A DNA stretch of 64,000 nucleotides from Deinococcus planocerae (GTDB lineage Bacteria > Deinococcota > Deinococci > Deinococcales > Deinococcaceae), in assembly GCF_002869765.1 (NCBI RefSeq), contig NZ_PNOR01000001.1, positions 1 through 64,000 of the forward strand. Reading direction: 5' to 3'. Below are positions 51,073 through 59,484 of this stretch, one piece after another. Under the pieces are notes generated by a model. It worked only from the letters and a program-made list of their open reading frames with translations, was not told where the DNA came from and did no database searches. Both the position numbers and the translations under genes were made by a program. Every line of letters begins with the position of its first letter. Position 1 is the stretch's first letter.

Positions 51073-51099
51073 GTAGGAAGTATAGGCCGATCATCCTAC
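51073..51099 (-). promoter_or_regulatory. Putative abiE promoter and operator
   Basis: On the minus strand TATACT (51084-51079) is a good -10 placed 10 bases before the abiEi ATG, giving an almost leaderless mRNA. Arms GTAGGA (51099-51094) and TCCTAC (51078-51073) form an inverted repeat around it, a plausible AbiEi operator. The AT-rich DNA from 51100 to 51274 contains no supported gene. Confidence 0.5.
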
Positions 51100-51274
51100 G
51101 ATTTTGAACAGAACACCTCTCCAAGTTCTTACCCCATAGTCAAGTTGAGTTAACTGAGTTAGTAACTTTTTTTACAATTTGTTCGTATGGAAAAGAGCGC
51201 TTCCAGGTGGAAAGCTTTCGCAGCCAGGCAGTTGGCCTCCGCGCGACGGAGGCACTTGAGGTGGATCAGTCCTC

Positions 51275-51580
51275 TCACGCCTCTTCAAGATATCTTGCAA
51301 TGTCACCCCCCACATGAGCTATATAGCGCACAGTCGTATTTACATGCTTATGTCCAAGTAGCTTGGATATGTCTAAGATGGGAATCTTTTTAATGTAAAG
51401 TCTGGTTGCCACAATGCGTCGGCAATCTCGGGACCTAAAGTTAATGTCTACAGGTAAAATCCCTGTGGCATGCAGGCGCTCCTGAAATTCACACAGCCAT
51501 TGGTGTAACTCTCCTCCATGAAATCCTGACCTATAACTGTTCGTGCTCTTTTGCAATAAGAGGGGTGCGTCCTGTTGGAC
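51275..51580 (-). pseudogene. C-terminal fragment of a tyrosine recombinase
   Basis: About 100 codons end in RDCRRIVATRLYIKKIPIL, then DISKLLGHKHVNTTVRYIAH, the Arg, His and Tyr region of phage-type integrases (Arg in DCRR, GHK, and RYI). The N-terminal two thirds including the first catalytic Arg are missing. Codon use is AT-richer than the surroundings, which indicates foreign origin. Confidence 0.65.
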
Positions 51581-51775
51581 CTCATGCTCGCTCTCGGGCA
51601 CGCCTACCACATGACCGCGGAGGACGTCCGCGGCCTGCTGCACTGGCAATGGCATAGCCCTCACCGTCGCACAGCCGCCCGATGGCCCACACCTTTCGCG
51701 GCCATCCAGGCTGGCGACCTGCATCAGGTCGAGTCCACGCTGTATCCGCATCCGCCCTCCGGGAGCTGGGGATGA
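51575..51775 (+). CDS. Short hypothetical protein, possibly 5' truncated
   Basis: The frame gives LALGHAYHMTAEDVRGLLHW and ends HPPSGSWG with a TGA overlapping the ATG of the next gene by 4 bases. The coupling and protein-like residues suggest a genuine gene. Its start region abuts the integrase fragment, so the 5' end may have been lost. ATG 51584 could serve as start. Function unknown. Confidence 0.4.
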   Translation: MDLMLALGHAYHMTAEDVRGLLHWQWHSPHRRTAARWPTPFAAIQAGDLHQVESTLYPHPPSGSWG

Positions 51776-52422
51776 GGCAGCCGGACAGCGCCTCCCCACC
51801 ACAATCCAGGCCAGACGTCCCCAAGCCAGGACCGATCACCGAGGTCCTGGTCGAGCCGGGCAGTCACCAGCTGTGGGTGACCCTCGGCGGCGAGCAGACC
51901 CACCGCATTGACCTCACCCCCCTGCTGGCCGTCGAGACGTACCGGACCCTGCGTCTGCGCACCCTCTTCGCTCGGGTGCAGGTAAGTACAAACGGCCACC
52001 ATCTGCTCTGGCCCGGCGGCGCCCGGCTGGACATCGCCTCCAGCCTGCAAGCCGGACCGCTCCCCGTGCGGACCCTTGCCGTCGTTCCTGCCCAGCAGCG
52101 GTACCGCCCCCTGCGTCCCCTGCCCATCGAGCCGACAGTCGTCCAGCGTTTGCTCCAGTTGCGCCCCGGCGAACTCGACCAGATCCTGCAACGTACTCCC
52201 GCTCCCGCCGAGGTGCTGTTCGCCCGCCTGTACGACCTGGGCGTCTTCCTTACTGGGCACTTCGCCCCCGAACACCTGGCCGCGCTCATGCGGCAGCCCT
52301 GGCGCTACGGCGAGCAGCGCTGCCCGGGAGAGCCGCTACTCCACACCATGCTTGGCTGGCTCCAGTGGGGCCGCCCCGACCTGATCGAGCGCCCCTGCAT
52401 GCTCATCGCCACCGGTGAGTAA
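51772..52422 (+). CDS. Hypothetical protein, DUF2442-like N terminus
   Basis: A 216-residue protein with an N-terminal segment ITEVLVEPGSHQLWVTLGG then HRIDLTPLLAVETYRTLRL, and GARLDIASSL, resembling short DUF2442-type folds. The rest is predicted helical and unrecognised. ATG 51772 overlaps the preceding stop. A longer frame upstream is a shadow. Function unknown; mobile-element context. Confidence 0.6.
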   Translation: MRQPDSASPPQSRPDVPKPGPITEVLVEPGSHQLWVTLGGEQTHRIDLTPLLAVETYRTLRLRTLFARVQVSTNGHHLLWPGGARLDIASSLQAGPLPVRTLAVVPAQQRYRPLRPLPIEPTVVQRLLQLRPGELDQILQRTPAPAEVLFARLYDLGVFLTGHFAPEHLAALMRQPWRYGEQRCPGEPLLHTMLGWLQWGRPDLIERPCMLIATGE

Positions 52423-52547
52423 CCCCTGGCTTGCGTAGGCTCACCAGGACATCTTCTCGGCCCCCCCTGCATCCGCAATCCCGCCCCACGGACCCCACAC
52501 CCTGCCGACCTGCGAGGGGTCGTTTCCACCACCTGCTTTTAAGCGTT

Positions 52548-53219
52548 TCAACCCACGAGCTTCTGATACGCCGCATTGATCGCCTTCATTCGACGCTCGG
52601 CCAACTGACGGAACTCCGGCCCCAGATGCCCCACCCGGTCCGGGTGATACCTCTTGGCCAGCTCCCGGTACGCCGCCCGGATCTCCTCCGGCGAGGCGTC
52701 CGGCGCTACCCCCAGCACCTCGTGCGGTCCTCCCCCGCCATCCGCACCTCCCAGCGTCTCCAGGGCCTCGAGCAGCTCCGTCGCCCCCCCACGCAGACAC
52801 CACACCTCGCCGATCAGCGAAAAGTCCGTGTCCCGGGCGCGGGGTTGCCACACCACGGGCACCCCCCGAAGCTGGCGCGCCGCGTGCCGCACCTGGTCAT
52901 GGAGCTCCCGCCACGACTTCACCCGGTCGCCCCTTGGCGCTCCCAGGTCCATCCGGTCCGTCCTGGCCTTCACATCCACCACGTACTTCTCCCCCACCGG
53001 TGACACGAGGATGGCGTCCGCGTCGCCCCCCGAGGCCAGCAGCAGGTTCGGGATCATCTCCCACTCGAGTGGCATCAGGTTGTGCAGCTCCTGAACAGCC
53101 TCCACCTCGACCTGTCGCCCGAGGTCGGCGGGCGAGGGCTGCTCGAGGTTGCGCCGCATCTCGGACCAACCCTGCAACTGTTCGGCGAGGTCATCCGCCT
53201 TGCCGATCACCGTGCTCAC
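52548..53219 (-). CDS. NERD-like nuclease/J-domain fusion protein
   Basis: A 223-residue protein. The N-terminal 140 residues look like a NERD/restriction-nuclease fold: RQVEVEAVQELHNLMPLEWE, then GGDADAILVSPVGEKYVVDV with a Glu-Asp-xVK pattern (VVDVKARTD). Residues about 165-223 are a J-domain: HEVLGVAPDASPEEIRAAYR, ELAKRYHPDRVGHLG with the HPD motif. GTG 53219 overlaps the upstream stop (GTGA). Joining a nuclease-like domain to a DnaJ module suggests recruitment of DnaK to DNA or phage targets. A decayed copy is at 43207. Confidence 0.75.
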   Translation of the reverse strand: MSTVIGKADDLAEQLQGWSEMRRNLEQPSPADLGRQVEVEAVQELHNLMPLEWEMIPNLLLASGGDADAILVSPVGEKYVVDVKARTDRMDLGAPRGDRVKSWRELHDQVRHAARQLRGVPVVWQPRARDTDFSLIGEVWCLRGGATELLEALETLGGADGGGGPHEVLGVAPDASPEEIRAAYRELAKRYHPDRVGHLGPEFRQLAERRMKAINAAYQKLVG

Positions 53220-53515
53220 CCATGCTCGGCGGTCGTCTCGTAGTCCCCCTGGGCCTGTGGGGGCTTGACCACCCACAGAACGTGCTGGCCGGTACTGACC
53301 ACCCCGGGATCACGGGCGGCCAGAGCACGCACGGTGTCGGCCGTCACGTCTCGCCAATTCACGTACGGGGTGCCATAGCGCTGCTCCGCCCGCCCCGGCG
53401 TCACTCCGACGAAGAAGGTCTGCCCCTCCGGACTCACCAGGACCCGCGCGACGTGGTAAGCCTGCGGGTCCCTGGGCAGATAGACCTTCCAACCCTCACC
53501 CAGGCTTCGTGCCAA
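53216..53515 (-). CDS. Hypothetical protein coupled to the NERD/J-domain gene
   Basis: Ninety-nine codons from a TTG at 53515 giving HVARVLVSPEGQTFFVGVTP and YVNWRDVTADTVRALAARDP; the stop overlaps the downstream GTG. Unrecognised family with a strand-rich pattern. The 5' end collides with a truncated plus-strand gene at the same point (53512), so the true N terminus has probably been lost by a rearrangement. Confidence 0.5.
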   Translation of the reverse strand: MARSLGEGWKVYLPRDPQAYHVARVLVSPEGQTFFVGVTPGRAEQRYGTPYVNWRDVTADTVRALAARDPGVVSTGQHVLWVVKPPQAQGDYETTAEHG

Positions 53516-54253
53516 GCGTCCGAGGTCACCGGTGGCTACCCCGAGGCCCAGGGACGCGCAGCCGCCCGCCGCCGGGCGTTCTTCCGGTCCTACCTCACCA
53601 CCATCCTCACCCGCGACGTGCAGGAGCTGGCCCGGGTCGAGGGCCTCTCGCAGTTGCCCAACCTGCTCACCCTGCTGGCCGCCCGGTCCTCAGGGCTGCT
53701 GAATGTCGCCGACCTCGCCCGGGACAGCGGCCTGCCACAGACCACCCTGAAGCGGTACCTGTCTCTGCTCGGGGCCGTCTTCCTGAGCCTGACCATTCCA
53801 GCCTGGGCCAGCAACCAGGGCAAACGGCTCACCAAGAGCCCCAAAATCCAGCTTGTGGACACCGGGCTCACCGCCCACCTGCTGGGACTGGACGTTCCGA
53901 GGCTCCGCCGTGAGCGGCACCACCTCGGGCCTCTCCTGGAGGCGTTTGTGACGCTGGAACTGCTCAAGGCCTCGGCCTGGAGTGAGGCGACGCCGACCCT
54001 GTATCACTACCGCACTCAGACCGGCCAGGAGGTCGATCTCCTGCTCGAGCACCCCGACGGCCGCCTGGTCGGCGTCGAGGTCAAGGCGACAGCGACGCCG
54101 AACGTGGGAGATTTTCAGGGCTTGCGGGCGTTGCAGGCCGACCAGTCGGACCGTTTTCACCGGGGAATCGTGCTGCACCTGGGGCCGCGCGCGGTTCCCT
54201 TTGGAGAGCGCCTCCATGCCCTGCCGGTGAGTGCTCTCTGGACCTGGCAGTAA
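53512..54253 (+). pseudogene. C-terminal part of a DUF4143 ATPase
   Basis: Begins abruptly at SEVTGGYPEA, then RRRAFFRSYLTTILTRDVQE and LLNVADLARDSGLPQTTLKR (winged helix), LVDTGLTAHLLGLDV and YRTQTGQEVDLLLEHPDGR then VGVEVKATATP, the D-ExK-like end of DUF4143 proteins. These normally have an N-terminal AAA_14 ATPase with Walker A, which is absent. Frame continuity upstream to 52934 is accidental. A rearrangement joined this end to the NERD/J region. Confidence 0.7.
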
Positions 54254-54835
54254 TGGACGGGCTGAGGCGGAACGTCACTGCGCCGGTCAGTGCCTGACCA
54301 GGGTGGTCCCACATGAGCGCTGCGGGCGGCTACGGCCATCCCTCATCGCGGTGTTCGCCAGGCTCATCCACAGGGGCTCTCACCGGAGTTCAGCCCCCCT
54401 CTGTTCTTCAGGTGCCAGATGTCTAGATGTACGGCCGCGCGAAGTCCGATCTGTTGCGTGCCGGGCTGCTGGCCGCCTCAGGGGAGGGGTCGCACCGGGA
54501 CGGCGCCAGAACCGAATCATTCCGGCGTTGACAGCATTTGCTGTTGGGCTCCCTCAATCCCACCGAATTCGCGCAGTTGACTTGCCCCGGTGGACCGGGA
54601 GTCCAGCAGCCCGCGACAAGTGCGCGAACAGCCCGTCCCGGTCTCCCCTCCCCTGCCGATGGCCCCCTTCCTTACAGGCCGGTCCACTGGGACCAGCACT
54701 TCCAGGACTTCAGGGCATCTGGGAACAAACGGGCGTGAATGATGAAGTCTCTTTGTTTGATTGTTTACTACTTTGATACGAAACATCATCAGAGGGCGGG
54801 GCTGTCGTGTCCAGCACGGCGTTTTACCGGGATTC
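54254..54835. other. Left part of the replication origin region
   Basis: No gene is supported. A TCATCCACA at 54364-54372 resembles a DnaA box with one mismatch. A copy of the ISL3-type end lies at 54487-54513. The stretch 54736-54790 is strongly AT-rich (GTTTGATTGTTTACTACTTT) and directly precedes the iteron array, so it could be the unwinding element. Confidence 0.45.
54487..54513. repeat. Solitary ISL3-type terminal repeat
   Basis: GGGTCGCACCGGGACGGCGC continues to GAACC; 25 of 27 bases match 31928-31954, just upstream of the ISL3 transposase remnant. No transposase sequence lies next to this copy. Confidence 0.5.
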
Positions 54836-55158
54836 TCCCCCTTTCGTAACGGGAAAATCCCCCATTCATACCGGTATTTTCCCCCCGTTTCCCCCCATTC
54901 ATGACGGGGTGCCGGCTCCAGTTCCCCCCATTCATAACGGTCCGTTTCCCCCATTCGTAACGGGTCCATTTCCCCCATTCGTGACGGCTCAGGCCCCTCA
55001 AATCCCCCATTGATAACGGGACTTACACCCGGCTTTCCCCCATTCGCAACGGGGTCTGGAGGAAAATGATAGAAACGTCGTTCTGGCGCGGAGAAAAAGG
55101 CAAAAGCCCCCATTCGGAACGGGGTGGGGTGCTCGCTCTTCCCCCATTCACAACGGTG
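54836..55158 (+). repeat. Replication origin iterons (10 direct copies)
   Basis: Ten copies of a TCCCCCATTCRTAACGG-like unit. The C before ATT lies at 54863, 54896, 54929, 54952, 54976, 55008, 55041, 55111 and 55145, with a diverged first copy (CTTTCGTAACGGG) at 54841. Steps are about 22-24, 32-34 and 70 bases, near multiples of 11, so sites lie on one helix face. They directly precede the repA gene, as in iteron plasmids where the initiator binds them. A reverse copy lies at 56543. Confidence 0.9.
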
Positions 55159-55206
55159 TGGCGAAAAACCGTGGTGAGGGCTACACTAAGACGTTCTGGA
55201 GGATGC

Positions 55207-56538
55207 GTGGTCAAGCAGCCCGAGCAGGAGATGATGCTTCGCGAGGACCTCAACGTAGGGCAACTCGGGCTGATCTCGATTCAGCGCAAGATCGCGCCGG
55301 ACTACACCGCCTGGAAGGTGGCCTTCGAACGGGCTGGGGTTCTGGGAGAGATCGAGTGCAACGGCGCGCAGAAGTATGGTGTGCCCCACGGCATTGACAA
55401 CGACTCCTACCTGGCGTTGCAGGAGCTCTACATCGAGCACGGTTGCCCGGAAGACGGGCGCTTCGGCTTCACGATGTACCGGCTGCTGCAGATGTGCGGG
55501 TTGGACGACAGCGGTGCCAACCGCCGGATGATGCGCGAGAGTCTGGAGCGGCTCAGCGCCACGCAGTACTGGATCAGCGGCGCCTGGCGCAGCCACGAGG
55601 ACGACGACTGGGTCACCGCCGGGTTCCGGCTGATCGAGAAGCTGGTGTTTACTCGGGCTCGCCGGGACACCGAGGGGGCCAAGCTGATCGCAGTCACCCT
55701 TCCGCGAGAACTCACGCGCAATATCCGCAACGGATATTTCAAACCCGTGAGCAGCACCCTGCTGCGCCAGCTCGGGCAGCCGGCGCGCGCCGCGTACCGG
55801 GTGCTTGATGCCTTGCGGCACGACCCCGTCCAGCACCAGTCACGCACCGTGAGTTTCCAAATTAACCTGATGGAGCTCGCCCAGCGCTGCGGGATCGCCA
55901 GCGACAAACCGGACAAGATTCGCCGTACGCTCGAACCCATCCACGACGACCTTTTGGGGGCCAAGTACTTGCGCGAGGTCTCGATCACCGGGCGGGGAAA
56001 AAAACAGGTGGTGAGCTACGTGTTCGGGCAGGCCGTCCCGGAGCCCGATGCCGAACTCGTCGCGCTCCTCGTTGCCATGAGGGTACCCATCGTGGCAGCC
56101 AAGAAGGTGGCGCTCGACTATCCGGAGCACGTGCGCGACGGGGTAAGACAGGCGCGGGCGATCGTGGAGCGTGGGTACGCGCCACAGAATTATGTCGGCT
56201 TCGTGCTCGACGTGGTGCGCTCGTATGGCAACGGCAAGTACGCGTGGCCTGAGGGCACTCAGGCGCCGGAGGTGGTGGAGGAGGGCCGCCAGCGCGCGCA
56301 GGTGCGGGTCAGACAGGACGTGCAGGCGCTGGATGAGGTCGTGCGCGCGCCTTCTGCCGAGGACCTCACGCGGACTCTCGCATTCCTGTTGATGGGTGAG
56401 GGGGTGCGCAAAGAGGACCTCGCTCGCCTGCCGGTAGCCACCCTGCAAGACTTGCATGCCCGGTTGCTTGGCCGTCCCCAGGAGGACCGCGCGGAAATCG
56501 CTCGGCAGGTCAAGACGCTCCTGAACGCACACCCATAG
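55207..56538 (+). CDS. repA: Replication initiator RepA (RPA family)
   Basis: A 443-residue plasmid initiator matching the replication initiator protein A family: LREDLNVGQLGLISIQRKIA, then HGIDNDSYLALQELYIEHGC, FGFTMYRLLQMCGLDDSGAN and KPVSSTLLRQLGQPARAAYR (winged-helix core), with RTLEPIHDDLLGAKYLREVS. The C-terminal third is helical. GTG 55207 is chosen because GGAGG lies 5 bases upstream; the open frame further upstream runs through iterons. It should bind the iterons and open the origin. Iteron binding usually also gives copy control; not testable here. Confidence 0.88.
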   Translation: MVKQPEQEMMLREDLNVGQLGLISIQRKIAPDYTAWKVAFERAGVLGEIECNGAQKYGVPHGIDNDSYLALQELYIEHGCPEDGRFGFTMYRLLQMCGLDDSGANRRMMRESLERLSATQYWISGAWRSHEDDDWVTAGFRLIEKLVFTRARRDTEGAKLIAVTLPRELTRNIRNGYFKPVSSTLLRQLGQPARAAYRVLDALRHDPVQHQSRTVSFQINLMELAQRCGIASDKPDKIRRTLEPIHDDLLGAKYLREVSITGRGKKQVVSYVFGQAVPEPDAELVALLVAMRVPIVAAKKVALDYPEHVRDGVRQARAIVERGYAPQNYVGFVLDVVRSYGNGKYAWPEGTQAPEVVEEGRQRAQVRVRQDVQALDEVVRAPSAEDLTRTLAFLLMGEGVRKEDLARLPVATLQDLHARLLGRPQEDRAEIARQVKTLLNAHP

Positions 56539-56542
56539 TCTG

Positions 56543-56560
56543 CCGTTACGAATGGGGGAA
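56543..56560 (-). repeat. Inverted iteron between repA and parA
   Basis: CCGTTACGAATGGGGGAA is the reverse complement of the origin iteron and lies 5 bases after the repA stop and 38 before parA. It could let RepA influence parAB transcription or serve in handcuffing. Confidence 0.8.
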
Positions 56561-56597
56561 GGCAGAGTTCTGCTGGACCGTCTCCCGGCGGGGTAGC

Positions 56598-57419
56598 ATG
56601 GCCCCAGCTATGAAGGTCATCACGTTTTTCAACCATGCGGGCGGCGTGGGCAAGACCAGCAGCGTGCGAGACATCGGGTTCACGCTGGCTCAGCTCGGCC
56701 ACCGCGTGCTCCTGATCGACGCGGACCCGCAGGCCAATCTCACCGACTGGCTGGGTGTGCGCAGGATCGACCGGGATGGCGTCTCCCGTGACGTCGAACT
56801 TGGCGACACGCTGTACCCGGCAGTACTCGGGGACGACGACGCGGAATACGCGTTGCCTGAACCTGTGCGTGCGCACGGTCTCGACCTGATCCCCGGCCAC
56901 CTGGACGTCGCTACCATCGAGCCGGTCCTGCCGGGACAATTGATGGGAGTGCTGCGCCTGAAGGAGGCCCTGCGACCCCTGACGGGGCGGTACGACTTTG
57001 TCCTGATCGATCCACCCCCGAGCCTGGGTCAGCTTAGCGCGCTCGCGGTGATCGCCGCCCGCTATGTGGTGGTGCCGGTGCCCGCGAGCGGCAAGGGGCT
57101 CAAGGGCCTACAGACGGTGGTCCAGATGCTGGCGCGCTTCCGCAAGGCCAACCCGGAGTTGACCCTTGCCATGATCCTGGTGACGCAGTACAACGACACG
57201 ACCAACCACAGCCGGGAGAGCCTGGCTCAACTGCGGGCGGGCTTCGGCCACCTCGCGCCCATTAGCGCGCCCCTGGCGTATCGTCCCGCCCTGTACCCGG
57301 ACTCCCAACTGCACGGCGAGCCGCTGCCCGCCTACTCCCACCGCAGCCCGGCTGTGGGGGAAATTATGTTGGCGACTGAACAACTCCTCGCGGCCCTGGG
57401 GGTGAGCGCCCATGCCTAA
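56598..57419 (+). CDS. parA: ParA partition ATPase
   Basis: A 273-residue ParA with deviant Walker A FFNHAGGVGKTSSVRD, Walker A' VLLIDADPQANLTDWLG and Walker B FVLIDPPPSLGQLS. It follows RepA and overlaps parB by 8 bases, the common rep-parA-parB order of deinococcal plasmids. ATG 56598 or 56610 may be used. Together with ParB it drives replicon segregation. Confidence 0.92.
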   Translation: MAPAMKVITFFNHAGGVGKTSSVRDIGFTLAQLGHRVLLIDADPQANLTDWLGVRRIDRDGVSRDVELGDTLYPAVLGDDDAEYALPEPVRAHGLDLIPGHLDVATIEPVLPGQLMGVLRLKEALRPLTGRYDFVLIDPPPSLGQLSALAVIAARYVVVPVPASGKGLKGLQTVVQMLARFRKANPELTLAMILVTQYNDTTNHSRESLAQLRAGFGHLAPISAPLAYRPALYPDSQLHGEPLPAYSHRSPAVGEIMLATEQLLAALGVSAHA

Positions 57420-58302
57420 GACCGCCAGGAGGAGCCGGGCCGACGCCTTCGGCTCCCTGCTCGGCGCGGTGGAGGACCGGTCTCCCGCCGTGCAGCCGGT
57501 CGCCCTGGACCGGATCACCCTGCGCTCCGGCCAACCGCGACGCTTCTTTGGTGAGGCGTCGCTGGCCTCCCTGGCGCAGAGCGTGCGCGAACAGGGGGTC
57601 CTCCAACCGGTGCTGCTGCGTGAGGTGGAAGGGGAGTACGAGTTGATTGCGGGGGAACGGCGGGTCCGCGCCGCCCGGCTGGCGGGGTTGACCGAGATCC
57701 CTGCGACCGTGCGGCAGGTCTCGGACGAGGAAGCCGACCTGATGGCGGCGTTGGAGAACCTGCAGCGGGAAGACCTCAATCCGCTGGACGAGGTCGAAGC
57801 AACCCTCACCATCGTTTCACGGCAGCTCGGGATCGCGGTGGGTGAAGTCTTGCCCCTGCTGCACGCCCAGCGCCGGGCACCCCAGCCTGAGGTGGTGGAG
57901 CAGCTGGACCAGGTTTTCGCGCGGCTCGGTCGGAGTTCCTGGCGCTCGTTCGCCTCCAACAAGGCGGGCGTGCTCCGTTTCCCTGCGGAGTTGCTCAACC
58001 TGATGCGGCAGGGAAAACTGGAGTACACCCGGGCGGCGGCGCTTGCCCGTATCAAGGATCGGCAGCTTCGTGAAACCCTCATACAGCGGACCCTGGAGGA
58101 GAACCTCGGCGTCCGTGAAATTGCCGCTGCCGCGCGGCCAGCTCCTGCACACAAGGACCAGCTTGACCGCGTGCGGAGCCTGCTTGATCAGCGTACGATG
58201 GCTCGCCTTGGTGAGGAGCAACGCAAACAGGTGCAGCACCTGCTCTCCGAACTGGAGAAGGTATTCACTGGACCGCAGGGGAAGAAGGCAAGGCGCTCTT
58301 AA
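57412..58302 (+). CDS. parB: ParB partition protein
   Basis: A 296-residue ParB/Spo0J-type protein. The nuclease-like CTPase region contains RSGQPRRFFGEASLASLAQS, then YELIAGERRVRAARLAGL and ALENLQREDLNPLDEVEA (ParB boxes). A helix-turn-helix follows, and a C-terminal helical dimer region ends at the stop. The last codons overlap an 18-bp palindrome likely to be its parS. Confidence 0.92.
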   Translation: MPKTARRSRADAFGSLLGAVEDRSPAVQPVALDRITLRSGQPRRFFGEASLASLAQSVREQGVLQPVLLREVEGEYELIAGERRVRAARLAGLTEIPATVRQVSDEEADLMAALENLQREDLNPLDEVEATLTIVSRQLGIAVGEVLPLLHAQRRAPQPEVVEQLDQVFARLGRSSWRSFASNKAGVLRFPAELLNLMRQGKLEYTRAAALARIKDRQLRETLIQRTLEENLGVREIAAAARPAPAHKDQLDRVRSLLDQRTMARLGEEQRKQVQHLLSELEKVFTGPQGKKARRS

Positions 58303-58312
58303 CGTTAAGAGC
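58295..58312. promoter_or_regulatory. Candidate parS palindrome
   Basis: GCTCTTAACGTTAAGAGC is a perfect 18-base palindrome spanning the parB stop codon. A terminator is unlikely because no T-run follows. Position beside parAB makes it the best candidate for a ParB centromere site. Confidence 0.6.
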
Positions 58313-58557
58313 AGCGAGCTGGGCTGTCCATGCGAAGGTTCAGTGGCCTACTTTCCTACGAACAGCCGAAGTGCGGTGACTCAATTGTGGGTACCTCTGG
58401 CGGAGTCCGAATCGACGCCTCTTCGTTCACGACTACGCAGCTCCCATCCGCTTGCCCGTCAACAAATTTCTAAAGCTCCATCAGTCGGGTACGGGCGGCT
58501 GTCAGCCCCCTTACCCCTAAAAAGCTCGCTGACCCCTCACCGCCTACAGGTGCGACC

Positions 58558-59070
58558 GTGGCCACCATGAAGGGCCTGCTGTTGGGCAGCCCGCTACGTC
58601 CCGTCATCACCGGCCTGAGCGTGGAGGCCGCCTCGCGGCACAGCCAGGTGCGCCTGCACGTCACGTTGCAGAGCACCCTCCCCGTGGCCGCCCTACTCGG
58701 TGACGAGATGTTCCGGAGCCTGCTGATACCGTTTACCCCTGTGGATGTGGAGCGGGGCAGGTGCACTTCGAGCACGGCGACCTAGCTTCCCTGAAGTCCA
58801 CCGCCCACGTAGCCGGCGTCGATGTGGGCACCGCGGCCCTGCCGGAAGCCGTCGTCCAGGAGTACGTGTAGGCGCTGCGGTACCGAGGAGAGGGGCGGGC
58901 CGGTCTGCACCCTAAAGTGCAGCACACGGGAGCGGAGATCGCCGCCAGCAGCCTCAACTCTTAGTGGCGTGAGCCGGTGATCACCGCCCAGGGCGCGGTG
59001 TACCCATCCCGTCCGGAGATTGAGCGCGCGCCGGACCCCCTGAGCGGCAGTGAGCTGCCGCTCTTCTGAT
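58558..59070 (+). pseudogene. Decayed gene of unknown function
   Basis: GLLLGSPLRPVITGLSVEAA then RLHVTLQSTLPVAALLGDEM reads like protein until about 58755, shifts frame to GQVHFEHGDLASLKSTAHVA and GVDVGTAALPEAVVQEYV, meets TAG at 58869-58871, continues ALRYRGEGRAGLHPKVQHTG and meets another TAG at 58962-58964. One frameshift and two amber codons in one coherent reading mark a dead gene. Family not recognised. Confidence 0.5.
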
Positions 59071-59176
59071 GGCGCCGAAGGGCGGGAGGGGGCGCACCGG
59101 TTCTTCAGCAGCATCTCCGTTGGACAAAACCACGTCCTCCGTGCACTCACCGCATGGTGACGGCAAGGAAGGGGAC

Positions 59177-59428
59177 ATGTTGAGGGGGCACGACGAGAAG
59201 AACGTCGCCTCCCTGATTGTCGTTCCGACCCAGGAATGGCTCCCGGAGGACATGCTGCGCCTCGAGCGCGTCGTGTTCCGCCCGAGCGGACGACCCGCCC
59301 GGATCGTGTGCGTGGGCGTTCCGGGCATCGATCTCGCCCGGGGGAGCGACAACGATTTGCTGGTCGTCGCGCGCACCCGGCAAGTGAGCGCCCCATACTC
59401 CCCGGGCGGCGCTGCGCGAGTCGGGTGA
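59177..59428 (+). CDS. Hypothetical short protein
   Basis: An 83-residue product from ATG 59177, with AAGGAAGGGG upstream: NVASLIVVPTQEWLPEDMLR, then PARIVCVGVPGIDLARGSDN. The strand-helix pattern is protein-like but the tail is low complexity. No family recognised; could be a remnant. Confidence 0.35.
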   Translation: MLRGHDEKNVASLIVVPTQEWLPEDMLRLERVVFRPSGRPARIVCVGVPGIDLARGSDNDLLVVARTRQVSAPYSPGGAARVG

Positions 59429-59484
59429 AACCCCAGCGCGCCTCGGGGCGGGGTTCTTACCTTTGAGTTGGTAGGGAGATCGCC

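Noticed and set aside
54836..55158. Possible CRISPR array
   Set aside because: Repeats are about 17 bases with short, variable, non-unique spacing and directly precede repA; they are iterons. No cas genes are present.
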